In this document: positions 36,001 to 45,880 of the stretch, in pieces
Numbering within the stretch: the first letter of the stretch is position 1
Layout of the letters: the number at the start of each line of letters is the position of its first letter
Assembly: GCA_944474755.1 (NCBI GenBank)
Contig: OX104111.1
Span: forward strand, 113,590,545 to 113,654,544
DNA length: 64,000 nucleotides
From: Limnoperna fortunei
Lineage: Eukaryota > Mollusca > Bivalvia > Mytilida > Modiolidae
Direction of reading: 5' to 3'
Notes under the pieces: model-generated
Databases searched by the model: none
What the model saw: only the letters and a program-made list of their open reading frames with translations
Told to the model about the DNA's origin: nothing
Program-made: the position numbers and the translations under genes

Positions 36001-36547
36001 AATAAATATAACTATAATTTGTACTTTACTTAAGAATATTTACCAAAGTTCTTGATATGTATAAAATCTGTTCACATGGATATGCTGCAAGAAGCATAAA
36101 AATTAGAGGTATAAGTTAGTTTCTTACTCTCCAGGACATGTATTGCTTCTTCAGAAAATCTTAAATACAAGGGATTAAATGGCAATTAAATTAATGATTG
36201 AACAATATAATTATTTATCTTTTTTTCAGAAAACATACAACAGAAAGAAAGCCCTTATTTCAAAAACTTCGATATCAGAAGATAAGAAAAATGAAATAAG
36301 AAATGTATTAATACTTCAGTACTGTAGTTCGGAAGAGTCGGACTCAGAAGATGAAACATCATTTATTGTCAGACCACTACCTTGGCGGTCTGATGATTAC
36401 ACAAATCTTGTGCACAAGTTGGATCAGCGTCATACAGAACGCCTTTCAAAAAGGAGTAAAAGACAATGTAATGTTAGAAAAACTGGAACTCCTTCAACAA
36501 GGGAAAAGCCTCCAATAATAAAAGGTCACGAGTGGGTTTTCAAATAA
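30021..36547 (+). CDS. Seven-exon gene inside the CACTA element, function unknown
   Basis: Proposed exons: 30,021-30,157; 30,251-30,410; 34,095-34,298; 34,769-34,858; 35,436-35,527; 35,762-35,871; 36,230-36,547. All introns are GT-AG, with good donors (GTAAAG, GTGAGG, GTAAGT, GTAGGT) and pyrimidine-rich acceptors. The start ATG begins MAYSALLTSDEDDQDI, an acidic N-terminus. Exon 3 is a likely coiled coil (LNKKIHQIEETLTKYDERS). Exons 6-7 are basic, with an acidic patch SSEESDSEDE and the ending PSTREKPP...GHEWVFK, then TAA. The product would be about 370 residues. One problem: exons 1-4 join in frame and exons 5 (from ATG 35,461) to 7 join in frame, but the two blocks are one base out of register, so there is a frameshift or I have misplaced a boundary. 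I recall similar C-termini in uncharacterised animal proteins but know no function. It may be the CACTA element's accessory protein, or a host gene captured by it. Confidence 0.6.
30411..34094 (+). other. Large intron 2 of the gene at 30,021
   Basis: The 3.7 kb between donor GTGAGG and acceptor AAATTCAG is AT-rich, with many short ORFs and no domain I recognise. I saw no nested SINE or foldback, unlike the rest of the element. Confidence 0.5.
34580..34709. repeat. Inverted repeat in intron 3
   Basis: The left arm ATTGAATGCATTCTTTT.AAGTTTCAT...GCGTTGACAG pairs with CTGTCAACACG...ATGAAACTTAAAAAGAATGCATTCAAT. Arms about 50 bp. It sits 60 bp before the exon 4 acceptor, inside the intron. Confidence 0.8.
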
Positions 36548-36883
36548 AAGAAAGGAGATTGAGCAAGGACACAAACACTAAAATTAAAATAAATAAATAA
36601 TAAATTTTATGCTTATAAAAAGAGATTTCTTTAAAAATTTATCATTCAAATAAAAAATTAATGTTCCCTAACCTTGTTTCAGAGGGGTTTTCTGTCACCA
36701 ATAGGTTGAACTTTGATGAGAATTCAAAAAAGCATAATACAAATTTATTTTCAAATTCTTTTCTGTGTGTTTTTCTAAAATGTTGTTATAATTTTAAGCA
36801 CTTGGTAAACATTTTAGTGAAAAATTGAGAAATTTTGGTCTGTTATGAACGTTACAACTGTAATTTAAATTAAGTAAAACAAT

Positions 36884-36941
36884 GTGTCCTTTTATTATTG
36901 TAGGCTTTTCCCTTGTTGAAGAAGTTCCAGTTTTTGTTCTT
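36884..36941 (-). repeat. Inverted copy of the gene's last coding segment
   Basis: On the minus strand this 58-bp stretch reads RTKTGTSSTREKPTIIKGH, almost the same as the plus-strand end of the gene at 36,473-36,529 (RKTGTPSTREKPPIIKGH). The two face each other across about 350 bp. It is either an inverted duplication or a scrap of a related element. Confidence 0.85.
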
Positions 36942-37383
36942 AAACCAACTTTATTTGCAGAATTACTTCCCTTTTGTAAAATTTTATTTTTATTATTTTG
37001 CTTAAAACTGTAAACTGTTGAACTGGAAAAATATGTAAACATGGTAAAGTTTATGATGAAAATCTTTATAATTAAGTTTGTTTTTATTTCATAATGAATG
37101 TGAGAGATATTATATAATAATTGTACTATCCGTGTTTTATCTTTTTTTCACTCAAACAGAAGGTGTTTGTTCTCCTAGCCTTTTTCATGACCACTTCTGT
37201 ACATTTGTAAAAATTATGTCCACATTCACCTCTGATTAAAAATGCTACCAGTAAACTTATACTCCATCCATCATACAGTAGATTGGAACTTGTGTCATCA
37301 CGACTGTTTTTCCAATAAAAGGACTATAATAAAAACCAACTATAATATCATTTATAGTACATATAAGTGGTTAGATCACATTG

Positions 37384-37506
37384 AATCTAATTAAAATTAA
37401 ATCTTTCACTTGCTCCCCTTTTTGTTTTCGTTCGCTGCGTTGTACACGCAGTAACCATAGCAAAAAGGGGGGACCAAGTGAAAGATTTAATTTTAATTAG
37501 ATTAGA
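37384..37506. repeat. Foldback element, family F, copy 2
   Basis: Arms TCTAATTAAAATTAAATCTT and AAGATTTAATTTTAATTAGA enclose CACTTGCTCCCC / GGGGGGACCAAGTG. Same family as 28,752-28,868, with a different loop. Confidence 0.9.
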
Positions 37507-38030
37507 TCAAATTAGATATTAGACCAACTATTACAGCTATTTGTTCTTGAAGTATGAAATTTTTCATCAATTGATCAAAAGGAAATGAACAAATTTATTA
37601 ATCAAAGGGAAATAACCAAAAGTAGAATGGGTATTTTATAAATCAAAGGGAAATAACTAATGCATGTACATGTATTTTAAAACCAGTATTATTTGTCATT
37701 ACGAAATAATTTTATTTTACATATTTATGGTTTTTTTTTCATTTCATGGTATACCATTGCAATTTCACAAATTTTGTAAAACCAATTGGAGATGACTAGA
37801 AACAATAGGTTTTCAAAATGATTTTTTAATACATATTCGTTTTATTGTATACATAAGAAACTTGATATTATAGTTTATATTTTAACATATTGATACAGCA
37901 AACATACATATGCTATCCCAAATTCAAGTAAATGTGAATCAAGTCCAAAATATTTATGATTTTTGTGGTTGTGAAAATTGTGTAAATATTTAAATGCTAG
38001 TATCATATGGTCACACTTTGCTGTAATATT

Positions 38031-38200
38031 TAGCAAATAGTTCACGACACTGATGGTCATATGGCAGTGTATGGACGGGTTGGTGGCCCCAAAAAATGTA
38101 TATGGACCAAAGCACAGCTGAGGTCCATATATATTTTTTGTAGCCACCAACCCGTCCATATACTGCCATATGACCCGAAGTATCATGAACTATTTGTTAT
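38031..38200. repeat. Long inverted repeat, ~75-bp arms
   Basis: GGTCATATGGCAGTGTATGG and ACGGGTTGGTGGC pair with GCCACCAACCCGTCCATATA and CTGCCATATGACC. Pairing continues inward (AAAAAATGTATATGGACC / GGTCCATATATATTTTTTG) to a loop of about 13 bases. MITE-like. Confidence 0.88.
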
Positions 38201-38577
38201 ATTATTCTTGTACTTTTTGTAAGCTTCTATGCTCACCTATTTGCTCCATATGGACAACATATGCTGATCATTTTAGGTTATTTTTGTTCGTAAAACTCAT
38301 TGTGCATAGTTACTTGTCATAATTAATCTTCAACAAGGTTACTAATCATATATTTGGTTATTTGTGTTTTTTGAAAAGATGTGTAAATCCTGGGACTAGT
38401 ATACGTATAACTAATTTATGGGTTCCTGGTAAATCTAATGTACATTTTATCCACAGCAGGTCCATATACATTATATGGTTTGGTCCATATACTCTGGCCG
38501 GTCTATATACGATTTTATAAGCCAGTTGTATAAAATACATGTGAAATTGTCCATACAATACGGATAAAGTGAACAGT

Positions 38578-38650
38578 CCCAATACAGAAAAAACATGGCC
38601 AATATGGAAAAAACAGGCTCAATACAGAAAAACAGGGCCAATACAGGAAT
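38578..38650 (+). repeat. ~20-bp tandem repeat, four units
   Basis: Units of the form CCAATACAGAAAAACAGGG with small changes, directly repeated. Non-coding. Confidence 0.8.
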
Positions 38651-38749
38651 GTCATTTCCGGTAATTTATATATAAATATCATTTTAAAAACAAACACATT
38701 TTAGGTCAATGATAAAATGGTACTTAAATTTACTCAACTGGTTAATAAA

Positions 38750-38932
38750 AGTGTCATTAAATGGGTGTTTTCATATTCTACATGTATTATGTCCTCGGGA
38801 AGCGGTATTGGGCCTCGAATAGCTGTATTAGCACTCTGCCTTGCCTCGGGCTAATACAAATATCCTCAACCCAATACAGCTTCCCTTGGACATAATGCAA
38901 GTTAAATATGACAACACCCATTTAATAACACT
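38750..38932. repeat. Long inverted repeat, ~80-bp imperfect arms
   Basis: AGTGTCATTAAATGGGTGTT pairs with ACACCCATTTAATAACACT. Inward, TTATGTCCTCGGGAAGC and GTATTGGG pair with CCCAATAC and GCTTCCCTTGGACATAA. Foldback, unrelated in sequence to the one at 38,031. Confidence 0.85.
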
Positions 38933-39419
38933 ATAATATGGAATGTTTATGCTTACTAAGAAATGTTTGAAAAATAAATCTTCAAAGTAATAATATTTAA
39001 ATATATGAAACTAATAAAATTTATTTCATGCGTTTTGTTTTAGAGTCTTTTTAAAATTGTGTCATGTTTTAAACTGTATAATTTAGCTACTTTGTAATAA
39101 TATTTATGTATATGAAACTAATAAAATATATTTCATGAGCTGTGTTTTAGAGTTTTGTTAAAATTGTAACATATTCGAAACTGGTTGTTGGCTGTCATTG
39201 TAAATTAGTTATATTTGACTTACATCTTTACAAAGGAAAATTCTGTTTGCAATTTATTGATAGATAGATTTGGTTTGTAACTTTTGATATTATTAAAAAA
39301 ATATAGTGATACATAGTTTTTTAATAAAATTATATGGAGTGAAGATTATATCATATTTGCCTACCAACACCCGATAAAAAACAATACTACTATAAAATAC
39401 AGGTAGGGCCAGTTCCACA

Positions 39420-39918
39420 AGGAATGTTTATGAAATTTACTGTTGCAGTAAATATAAATTTACAAATTAACTATACATATTAAACTGGAGTTTATGAGTT
39501 TACATACAATAAATCAATGTAAATTTGAAGTTTATTGTAATTTAATTGGATATTCATTAAACTGAACCATAAATCAAATGGATTTGCATATGATAGATGC
39601 TAATTTAATCAATATTAAATTTGAAAACGAACAATTAAGTTTCAAGTTTATTGGTTCTGTTTATCTGAAGTAAATTTGCATGTAAAAATTTACTTTAAGC
39701 AGTAAATTTCATACTAACCGAAGTTTAACATCCAGTAAAGTTGAAATTTTCTTAACAGTAAATTAGGTGTAAGTTTATGAACTTACTGTACTCGTTAAAT
39801 TATCGGTAAACTAGTAATAAATTTGAAATTTATCTACAGATTAAACTATCGTTAATTTTGTAAACATTGAATTTACTACTAGTTTAAATTTAGTTTAATA
39901 TTTAATTAAATTAGTGCA
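39420..39918. repeat. CACTA subterminal repeat region, right
   Basis: About 500 bp with more than a dozen AGTAAATTT/AAATTTACT-like motifs in both orientations, for example around 39,667-39,710. Same motif family as the left subterminal region; right up to the terminal inverted repeat. Confidence 0.75.
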
Positions 39919-39929
39919 TTCATGCAGTG
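39919..39929 (-). repeat. Right terminal inverted repeat TTCATGCAGTG
   Basis: Exact inverse of 19,018-19,028; the element's last base is the G at 39,929, followed by the TTC duplication (39,930-39,932) and by minisatellite sequence. Confidence 0.92.
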
Positions 39930-40690
39930 TTCTATGCCCGCTTTCTTATTTTCGTTTATACCCGTTTTCCTAAGTTTGTGTTTACAAGCGTTATATATAG
40001 TAAAGGCATCGCCGCTTTATATACTTCTTTATACCCGCTTGATATCTTTTCCTTATTCCCGCTTCACATCGTTCAGTATAAATCTGTATATCCGACTTGT
40101 ATACCCGATTTATATTCTTTATATTGTTCTTGTATGCCGATTTAGATTGCTCTTATATTCTGCTTTATATTATATTTCTATGCCCAATTTATATTGTTCT
40201 TGAATGTCAGCGGTGTTTTGCATAGCTATGTGTCTACATGTTTACACCCGTTTTAGTACTTTCACTTTATATGGTTCGTTTTAATCCGCTTTATATAGTT
40301 GTTGTGTACCCGCATCGAGTTGTTTCGTTCGTATACATCTAATTTATATTGAGTTTGTATACCCGTTCTAGATCGTTCACGTATACCCACTGTAAATCGT
40401 TTGGGTACAGCCGCTTGATATCGTTAGTGTATACCCGCTTGATATAGATCTTATATACCCGCTTAATATCGTTCGTGTATTCCCAATTGATATCGTTCGT
40501 GTGTACCTGCTTTATAGCAGTCGTTTCTAACCGTTGCATATATTGCTTGGATAATCCTTTTATATCTTTCATTTTTACCAACTTTGTGTCGTGTAGCTTG
40601 TACATTCCGCCTTGATATCGTTACTTTTTACCTTATATGACTGATTTATATTGTTCTTTTGTACCAGTTTTTTATTACATTAATATAATT
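39930..40690 (+). repeat. 24-bp minisatellite block M7, right part
   Basis: Continuation of M7 beyond the CACTA insertion. The order TATGCCCGCTTTCTTA, CGTTTTCCTAAG, TTACAAGCGTTATATA, GGCATCGCCGC matches 13,120-13,215 and 62,125-62,215. The minus-strand pseudo-ORF at 40,339-40,605 (KRVYTNDI-type units) is the minisatellite itself. Confidence 0.85.
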
Positions 40691-41184
40691 TTGCGTGTTT
40701 TTGATTTGTCTATTGTGCTAAAAACAATCTTCGGGTTACGATAAAACGCGACAGTACTTAAATTAAATAGAAGTCAAGCGGAATCCAATATCGACCTGGT
40801 TTTTATGTTTAAACAAACAGAAAAGACGTCTTAATAAATTCATTCGTCCAATCAAATCGATTGTATTAAATGTACACAATTCATTGACGTCAGCTATACA
40901 TACATCGTGCGTGTCAACAACAAACTGGAGAAACGTCGGTTCTGTGATATATTGATTCATTTATACTCTTCTCCATATTTGAAACTGTAATTCCAGGATT
41001 ATCAGCTTATTGATATCAAATGCAGTATTAAATAAAAAATACTAAGGGTAACTAGCATTACAACAATTACAAAATGTAAGCAGGTGCTCCAGTAAAAAAG
41101 CACTCAGTTTTTCTGATTAAAGGAGATGGTGGTTTTATTCATGTAATAATATACAATTACAGTACTTGAGGTTGAAAACGCAAC

Positions 41185-41380
41185 ACTTTTATCAATCCGT
41201 CAGCGATCCGTCAGCGTTCCAAAATCCGTCACCAATCAGTTATCAATCAGTCAGATCATTCAAATCGTTCCCAATCCGTCAGATCGTTCCCAATCCGTCC
41301 ATCCGTCAATTGACGGATTTGGAACGATTTGACCGATCTGACGGATTGATTTGGACTGATCGCTCCAATCCGTCCATTCA
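41185..41380. repeat. Iterated CCGTCA motif with central palindrome
   Basis: The short unit AATCCGTCAG recurs about eight times on the left, and its reverse complement CTGACGGATT on the right. The centre is CCGTCAATTGACGG (41,304-41,317). It is therefore a tandem repeat that folds back on itself. The frame open across it (41,166-41,450) is a consequence of the repeat. Confidence 0.75.
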
Positions 41381-41514
41381 ACTTCCGGTTAGTAAAATTA
41401 ATATTTCGAAATGTGAAAATTCGTTTCACTCGCAAATATTAGAAGTATAAAAAATGTCAACTGTTATGTCCTCACTGATGGATCGTTTTACCTAATATTA
41501 AGGCTAAAACTGGT

Positions 41515-41910
41515 CTAAAGTTATTAATAAAAAAAAAGAAATTCCCCCAATCTATTACTAATGCATATGTGACGAAATATAAACATTACATAGTGTAATT
41601 TTATTAACAAAATAATTAAAACAAAGTTAATTTAAAAACGCACACACACAATGACTTTAAAAAAGCCTCTCGCGTGCCAAGGCGCACGTCCGTATTTTGA
41701 AAGCGGAAAACGTCTAGTCTAAAGTTATAAATGATAAATAGAAATTCCCCCCCCCCCACCCCGGAATATAAACATCACATATTGTCAATTTATTAAAAAA
41801 ATAATTAAAAGAAGTAATGAAAAAAAACAAACACACATACACACAATAAATTCAAAAAATATTTGACCTCGCATGCCAAGGCGTACATCTCGTATTTGTC
41901 TTCGAAAAGT
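41515..41910 (+). repeat. ~200-bp tandem pair
   Basis: Both units carry AAATTCCCCC, ATATAAACATNACATA.TGT, an ACACACACAATNA stretch and GCATGCCAAGGCGNAC. The second has a poly-C expansion (about 41,747-41,757) and is more diverged. Confidence 0.75.
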
Positions 41911-42002
41911 TTTAAAGCGTAAAAAGCGAGAAACACGAAAAACGTGAAGGCGAAATCGTAACATTTTTTCACTTCGCCTTTTCGCGTTAGCATTGTATGT
42001 AT

Positions 42003-42155
42003 GTTTGAAGTTTCGACAGGAAAACTGGTGCTCTTTGCAAATTGATAGGGATGAGTCGAGCACACCATCTCGCTGTAAGGATCGAACAGACAACTTGGCG
42101 ATCAATAATAGGTTACTGCTACCTTTACCTCCGAGGTCGAGGTTTTTTTATTGTA
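42003..42155 (-). mobile_element. SINE, reverse orientation, degraded
   Basis: GACAGGAAAACTGGTGCTCT, ATGAGTCGAGCACACCATC and GGATCGAACAGACAACTTGG are the reverse of the SINE body and tRNA-like head (box B region near 42,080). Confidence 0.6.
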
Positions 42156-42203
42156 AACGGTTAAAAAGATCATTTGTCGCGGTTTGATCAGTTTGTTTTC
42201 TTT

Positions 42204-42640
42204 GCCACAGTTCCTATGAATTCCGGTGTATAATACTGAATAAGATTTACGACAAAGGCCAAAACATCTATTTATATATTTTATTTAACTACCCCATAGT
42301 GTCACATGAATGTACACAAATTAAATAAAGAATAAACTACTGTGCCATATTCCTAAGAATTCCGCTGTATAATACTGAATAAGATTCACGACAAAAGCAA
42401 AAACATCTATTATATATTTTATTCACTCTATATCTCATTGTGTCACATGAATTTACAGAGAATCAAATCTTAAATAAAGAATAAACTACTGTGCCACATT
42501 CTTAAGAATTCCGCTGTATAATACTGAATAAGATTTAAGACAAAAGCGAAAACATCTATTTATATATTTTATTCACTATCTCATTGTGTCACATGAATTG
42601 ACACAAAATTAAATCTCAAATAAAGATTAAACTACTAACC
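42204..42640 (+). repeat. ~140-bp tandem repeat, three units
   Basis: Units start at about 42,204, 42,341 and 42,490, each with AAGAATTCCGCTGTATAATA, CTGAATAAGATT, AAAACATCTAT and GTGTCACATGAAT. Non-coding. Confidence 0.9.
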
Positions 42641-42873
42641 GCGTTTGTATATCGAAGCTTATGAGTTAAATATGCGAACATGTAAGCGTAATACGAAAAT
42701 CAATTCTGCTTTCGCATTTTAGCCGTCTCAATTTGTTTATTTTACGCTGTCTGTTAAAGTCATTCCACAGTTAATGATATATAAGTATACATGGTTTCCT
42801 TTAAAATCGGAAGTACTTGAAATTAGTTACTAAGTGTAACAAAGCTGTCCAGCGCGTCCTCAGCTGGCGGACT

Positions 42874-42912
42874 GTTTTTTTTTTTTTTTTTTTTTTTTGG
42901 GGGGGGGGGTGG
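42874..42912 (+). repeat. Poly-T / poly-G tract
   Basis: A T-run of more than 20 followed directly by a run of about 11 G. It may mark a retroposed 3' end on the other strand (poly-A) or be a slippage product. Length is unreliable in any assembly. Confidence 0.9.
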
Positions 42913-42989
42913 TTCAAGTCATATTAAAATTGCCGCGAACCATAGTGACCTGTTTAGAGAGTGTCACGTTCCTTGCACGAATAAAAAGT

Positions 42990-43260
42990 TAATCTTATAT
43001 ATCGTATATATCGCTTTTGTATTCTCTCATTATATCGCTCGTTTATACCCGCTTTATATCTTTCGTAACAATCCGCTAAAATACATGTGTGCACCCACTT
43101 TATATAGTTCTTGTCTATAGGCTTTGTATCCTTTGTATATATCTGCTTATATCGATCTTTTATGCCTACTTTATATTGTTCACGTATTCCCTTTGTATAG
43201 TGCTCGTGTATACCCGCTTTATATTGATCTTATACTGTGGTTTCATTTATATTCGTGTGT
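42990..43260 (+). repeat. 24-bp minisatellite block M8
   Basis: About ten M units beginning near GCTTTTGTATTCTCTCATTA. Almost the same unit order is found at 44,640-44,895, showing a duplication together with module Y. Confidence 0.8.
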
Positions 43261-43755
43261 ATCAGTTTTCGTGGTTGAAGTGAAAATGACATTTCGTGGA
43301 ATTCTTAAATTCGTTGTTGCCGAAAAAAAAGTGAAAATAAGGGCATCGCTTACATATTGCGGTATTCACATACAGTGTTAGTCTGTACATTTTCCAATAC
43401 GTCATTTTCAAGATATAATTATTGTCGGGAGATGACAATTATACTGCTGATCACGGGATTTTATAGAAATTTACGGTACTTGCATTGGAAAGCGGCGAAA
43501 TTAAAATGAAATGGGATAGCTTAAGAAAGACGATTCAAAACGAAATTTTTTTGTTGTTGTTGCGTGGAGCAAAGCCAGCACTTAACATAAACTTATGAAA
43601 GGGGATGTGTTTTGTGCCTTTTTATGTCGTTTGTAAACACACTTTTAAAAGACGGTGCGTTTAGAATGTACCCAAACTAAAATAAAGTGATGCCAATTAT
43701 TACATTATTGTGTCCATCTAAGTACGTATGTATCGAAAACTATTTTAGCTGCTTG
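43260..43755 (+). repeat. Module Y, copy 2 (shortened)
   Basis: Matches 4,435-4,800 and 44,895-45,370, then stops. Shared features: TGACATTTCGTG, GGGCATCGCTTACATATTGC, AATACGTCATTTTCAAGATA, GTTGTTGTTGCGTGGAGC. Confidence 0.8.
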
Positions 43756-44895
43756 TTACGAACGATATAAAGCGGGTGTAGACGAACACGTTATATAGTT
43801 CTTTGATACCCGCTTGTTATTTTTTCTTTATAGCCGTTATATATCGTTTTCGTATACAAGCTTGATATACTTCTGCTTCTCATATACACGCTTTATATTG
43901 TTCTTGTATTCCGAATTATTAAATTTTTCTTGTAAGCCCAAATAATATTGTTCTTGCGAACCAGCTTTGAATATTTCTTATCGCTTGATATTGTTCGTTT
44001 ATAAACACGTTATATCTTTTTTTTGCATACCCATTGTATGCAGTTCTTGTATACCCGCTTTATATCGCTTGTGTGTACAAACTTGATATCGTTGTAACAA
44101 TCCTCACCTGCGTTATATAGTTCGGTCCTCACGCTTTGTATCGTTTGTGTACATACTATTTAAATCGTTTTATTATCGTTTTATGCATGTGTTACCTCTC
44201 TATATCGTTCGCATATAAATGCAATATATCGATTGTGTATACCATCTTGATATCTTTCACGTATACCCTCTTTATATCGTTAGTGTATACCGTCTTTAGA
44301 TGGTTCTTGTGTACCCGCTTATATCGATCTTGTATACACGCTTTATACTTTTTACGTATACAGTCTTTATATCGTTTTATTTTCGATTATACAGAATCGT
44401 ACGTATATATCCGATTTCTTTTATTTCAGCTTGATTTCGTTTCCTTATACATGCTTTATCTTCTTGTATACTCGCTTAATACTGTTCGTGTGTGCCGCTT
44501 TATTTCGTAAACATCTACACATTTTATAACGTTCGTGTATATTTATTCGATATTGTTCATTTACACCCACTTTATACCGTTTTTACCCGCTGTATATCAT
44601 TCGTGTATACCAGCCATATATCATTCGTGTATACCAGCCATATATCACTCTTGTATTCTCTCATTATATCGCTCGTTTATACCCGCTTAATATCTTTTGT
44701 AACAATCCGCTAAAATACATTTTGCACCCACTTTATATGGTTCTTGTCTACAGGCTTTGTATCCTTTGTAGATATCTGCTTATATCGATCTTTTATGCCT
44801 ACTTTATATTGTTCACGTATTCCCTTTGCATATTGCTCGTGTATACCCGCTTTATATTGGTCTTATACTGTTGTTTCATTTATATTCGTGTGTAT
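43755..44895 (+). repeat. 24-bp minisatellite block M9
   Basis: Degenerate 24-bp units, opening with an inverted unit near 43,756 (GAACGATATAAAGCGGGTGT). Its latter part duplicates M8. Confidence 0.8.
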
Positions 44896-45880
44896 CAGTT
44901 TTTGTGGTTGAAGTAAAAATGACATTTCGTGTGATTCTTAAATTCGTTGTTGGCGAAAAAAAATGAAAATTAAGGGCAACGCTTACATATTTCATTATTC
45001 ACATACAGTGTTAGTCTGCACATTTTCTAATACGTCATTTTCAAGATATAATCGTTCTCGGGAGATGACAATTATAATGCTGATCACGGGATTTTTATAG
45101 AAATTTACAGTACTTGTATCGGAAAGCGGCGACATTAAAATGAAATGGGACAGCTTAAGAAAGACGATTCAAAAAGATTGTTGTTGCGTAGTGCAAATAC
45201 CGCACTTAAACTTATGAAAGGGGTTGTGTTTTGTGCCTTTTTATGTCGTTTGTAAACACAATTTAAAAAAATGGTGCGTTTAGAAAGTAATTAAACTAAA
45301 ATAAAGTGATGCCATTTATTACATTATTGTGTGCATCTAACTACCTATCTTGAACACTTCCTATTTATTGTTTTGTTTACAAACGAACATCAAGTAATTA
45401 AGATTAAACCGATTTTGATTTGTAACATAATTAACATAATTAATAAACATGTCATTTTATGAAAACCAATCTAAGTCAACAGTTCATTGTAAATTTATCG
45501 TACATTCCCTGGGGCAAAGATTATTTCTTTGTCAATAAACTTGATGGCTATAGTTAGTGGTTTTAAATGATGGAAATGAGTATAAAAGGTGTTAAAGTAA
45601 AAAAAAATAGAATGCTTTATTTTCGTTATTTCAATTAAGAAAGTTACTTTAATATTTGTTTATATATCAACACTTCAAAACGAAAAGGTATGAGGGGAAC
45701 TACGTTCATTACTGACGGGATTACGCAATTAAAAAATAACAACGATACTTTTTATCAATTTTATTTCTGTTTTGTTTCAGTAAAATTGCTGATAATGCAA
45801 AATTGACATGTCCATCGAAAAGATATCAATATAACTATGCATCTTGAACATCAGTAGTCATAATACATGTAAACAACCGT
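44895..45880 (+). repeat. Module Y, copy 3
   Basis: Full-length copy of Y comparable with 4,435-5,345. Near the end both have AAATGATGGAAATGAGTATA, AAAGGTGTTAAA and the CATCGAAAA.ATATCAATATA segment, and both run into a minisatellite block (M3, M10) that starts with the same unit variants. Confidence 0.8.

Larger units (their letters stand above)
36548..38030. other. 3' flank of the multi-exon gene
   Basis: AATAAATAAATAATAAATTT at about 36,585 offers polyadenylation signals just after the stop codon. Further on lie the inverted copy of the gene end (36,884-36,941) and foldback F copy 2 (37,384). No other gene. Confidence 0.5.
19018..39929. mobile_element. 20.9-kb CACTA/EnSpm-type DNA transposon
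   Basis: Seen directly: 11-bp terminal inverted repeats CACTGCATGAA / TTCATGCAGTG; a 3-bp TTC duplication; subterminal arrays of AGTAAATTT-like motifs in both orientations; and, inside, a tnp2/DUF4218-like transposase relic on the minus strand plus a divergent multi-exon gene. Known for the family: CACTA/EnSpm elements begin CACT(A/G), make 3-bp duplications and carry subterminal repeats to which transposase binds. At 20.9 kb it is large, partly because of nested elements (19,689; SINEs; several foldbacks). The transposase has frameshifts and stops, so this copy is probably not autonomous. Confidence 0.9.
40690..42990. other. Spacer with several tandem repeats and a SINE
   Basis: No gene. 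It contains an iterated CCGTCA palindrome (41,185-41,380), a ~200-bp tandem pair (41,515-41,910), a reverse SINE (42,003), a three-unit tandem repeat (42,204-42,640) and a T-run followed by a G-run (42,874-42,912). Confidence 0.6.
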
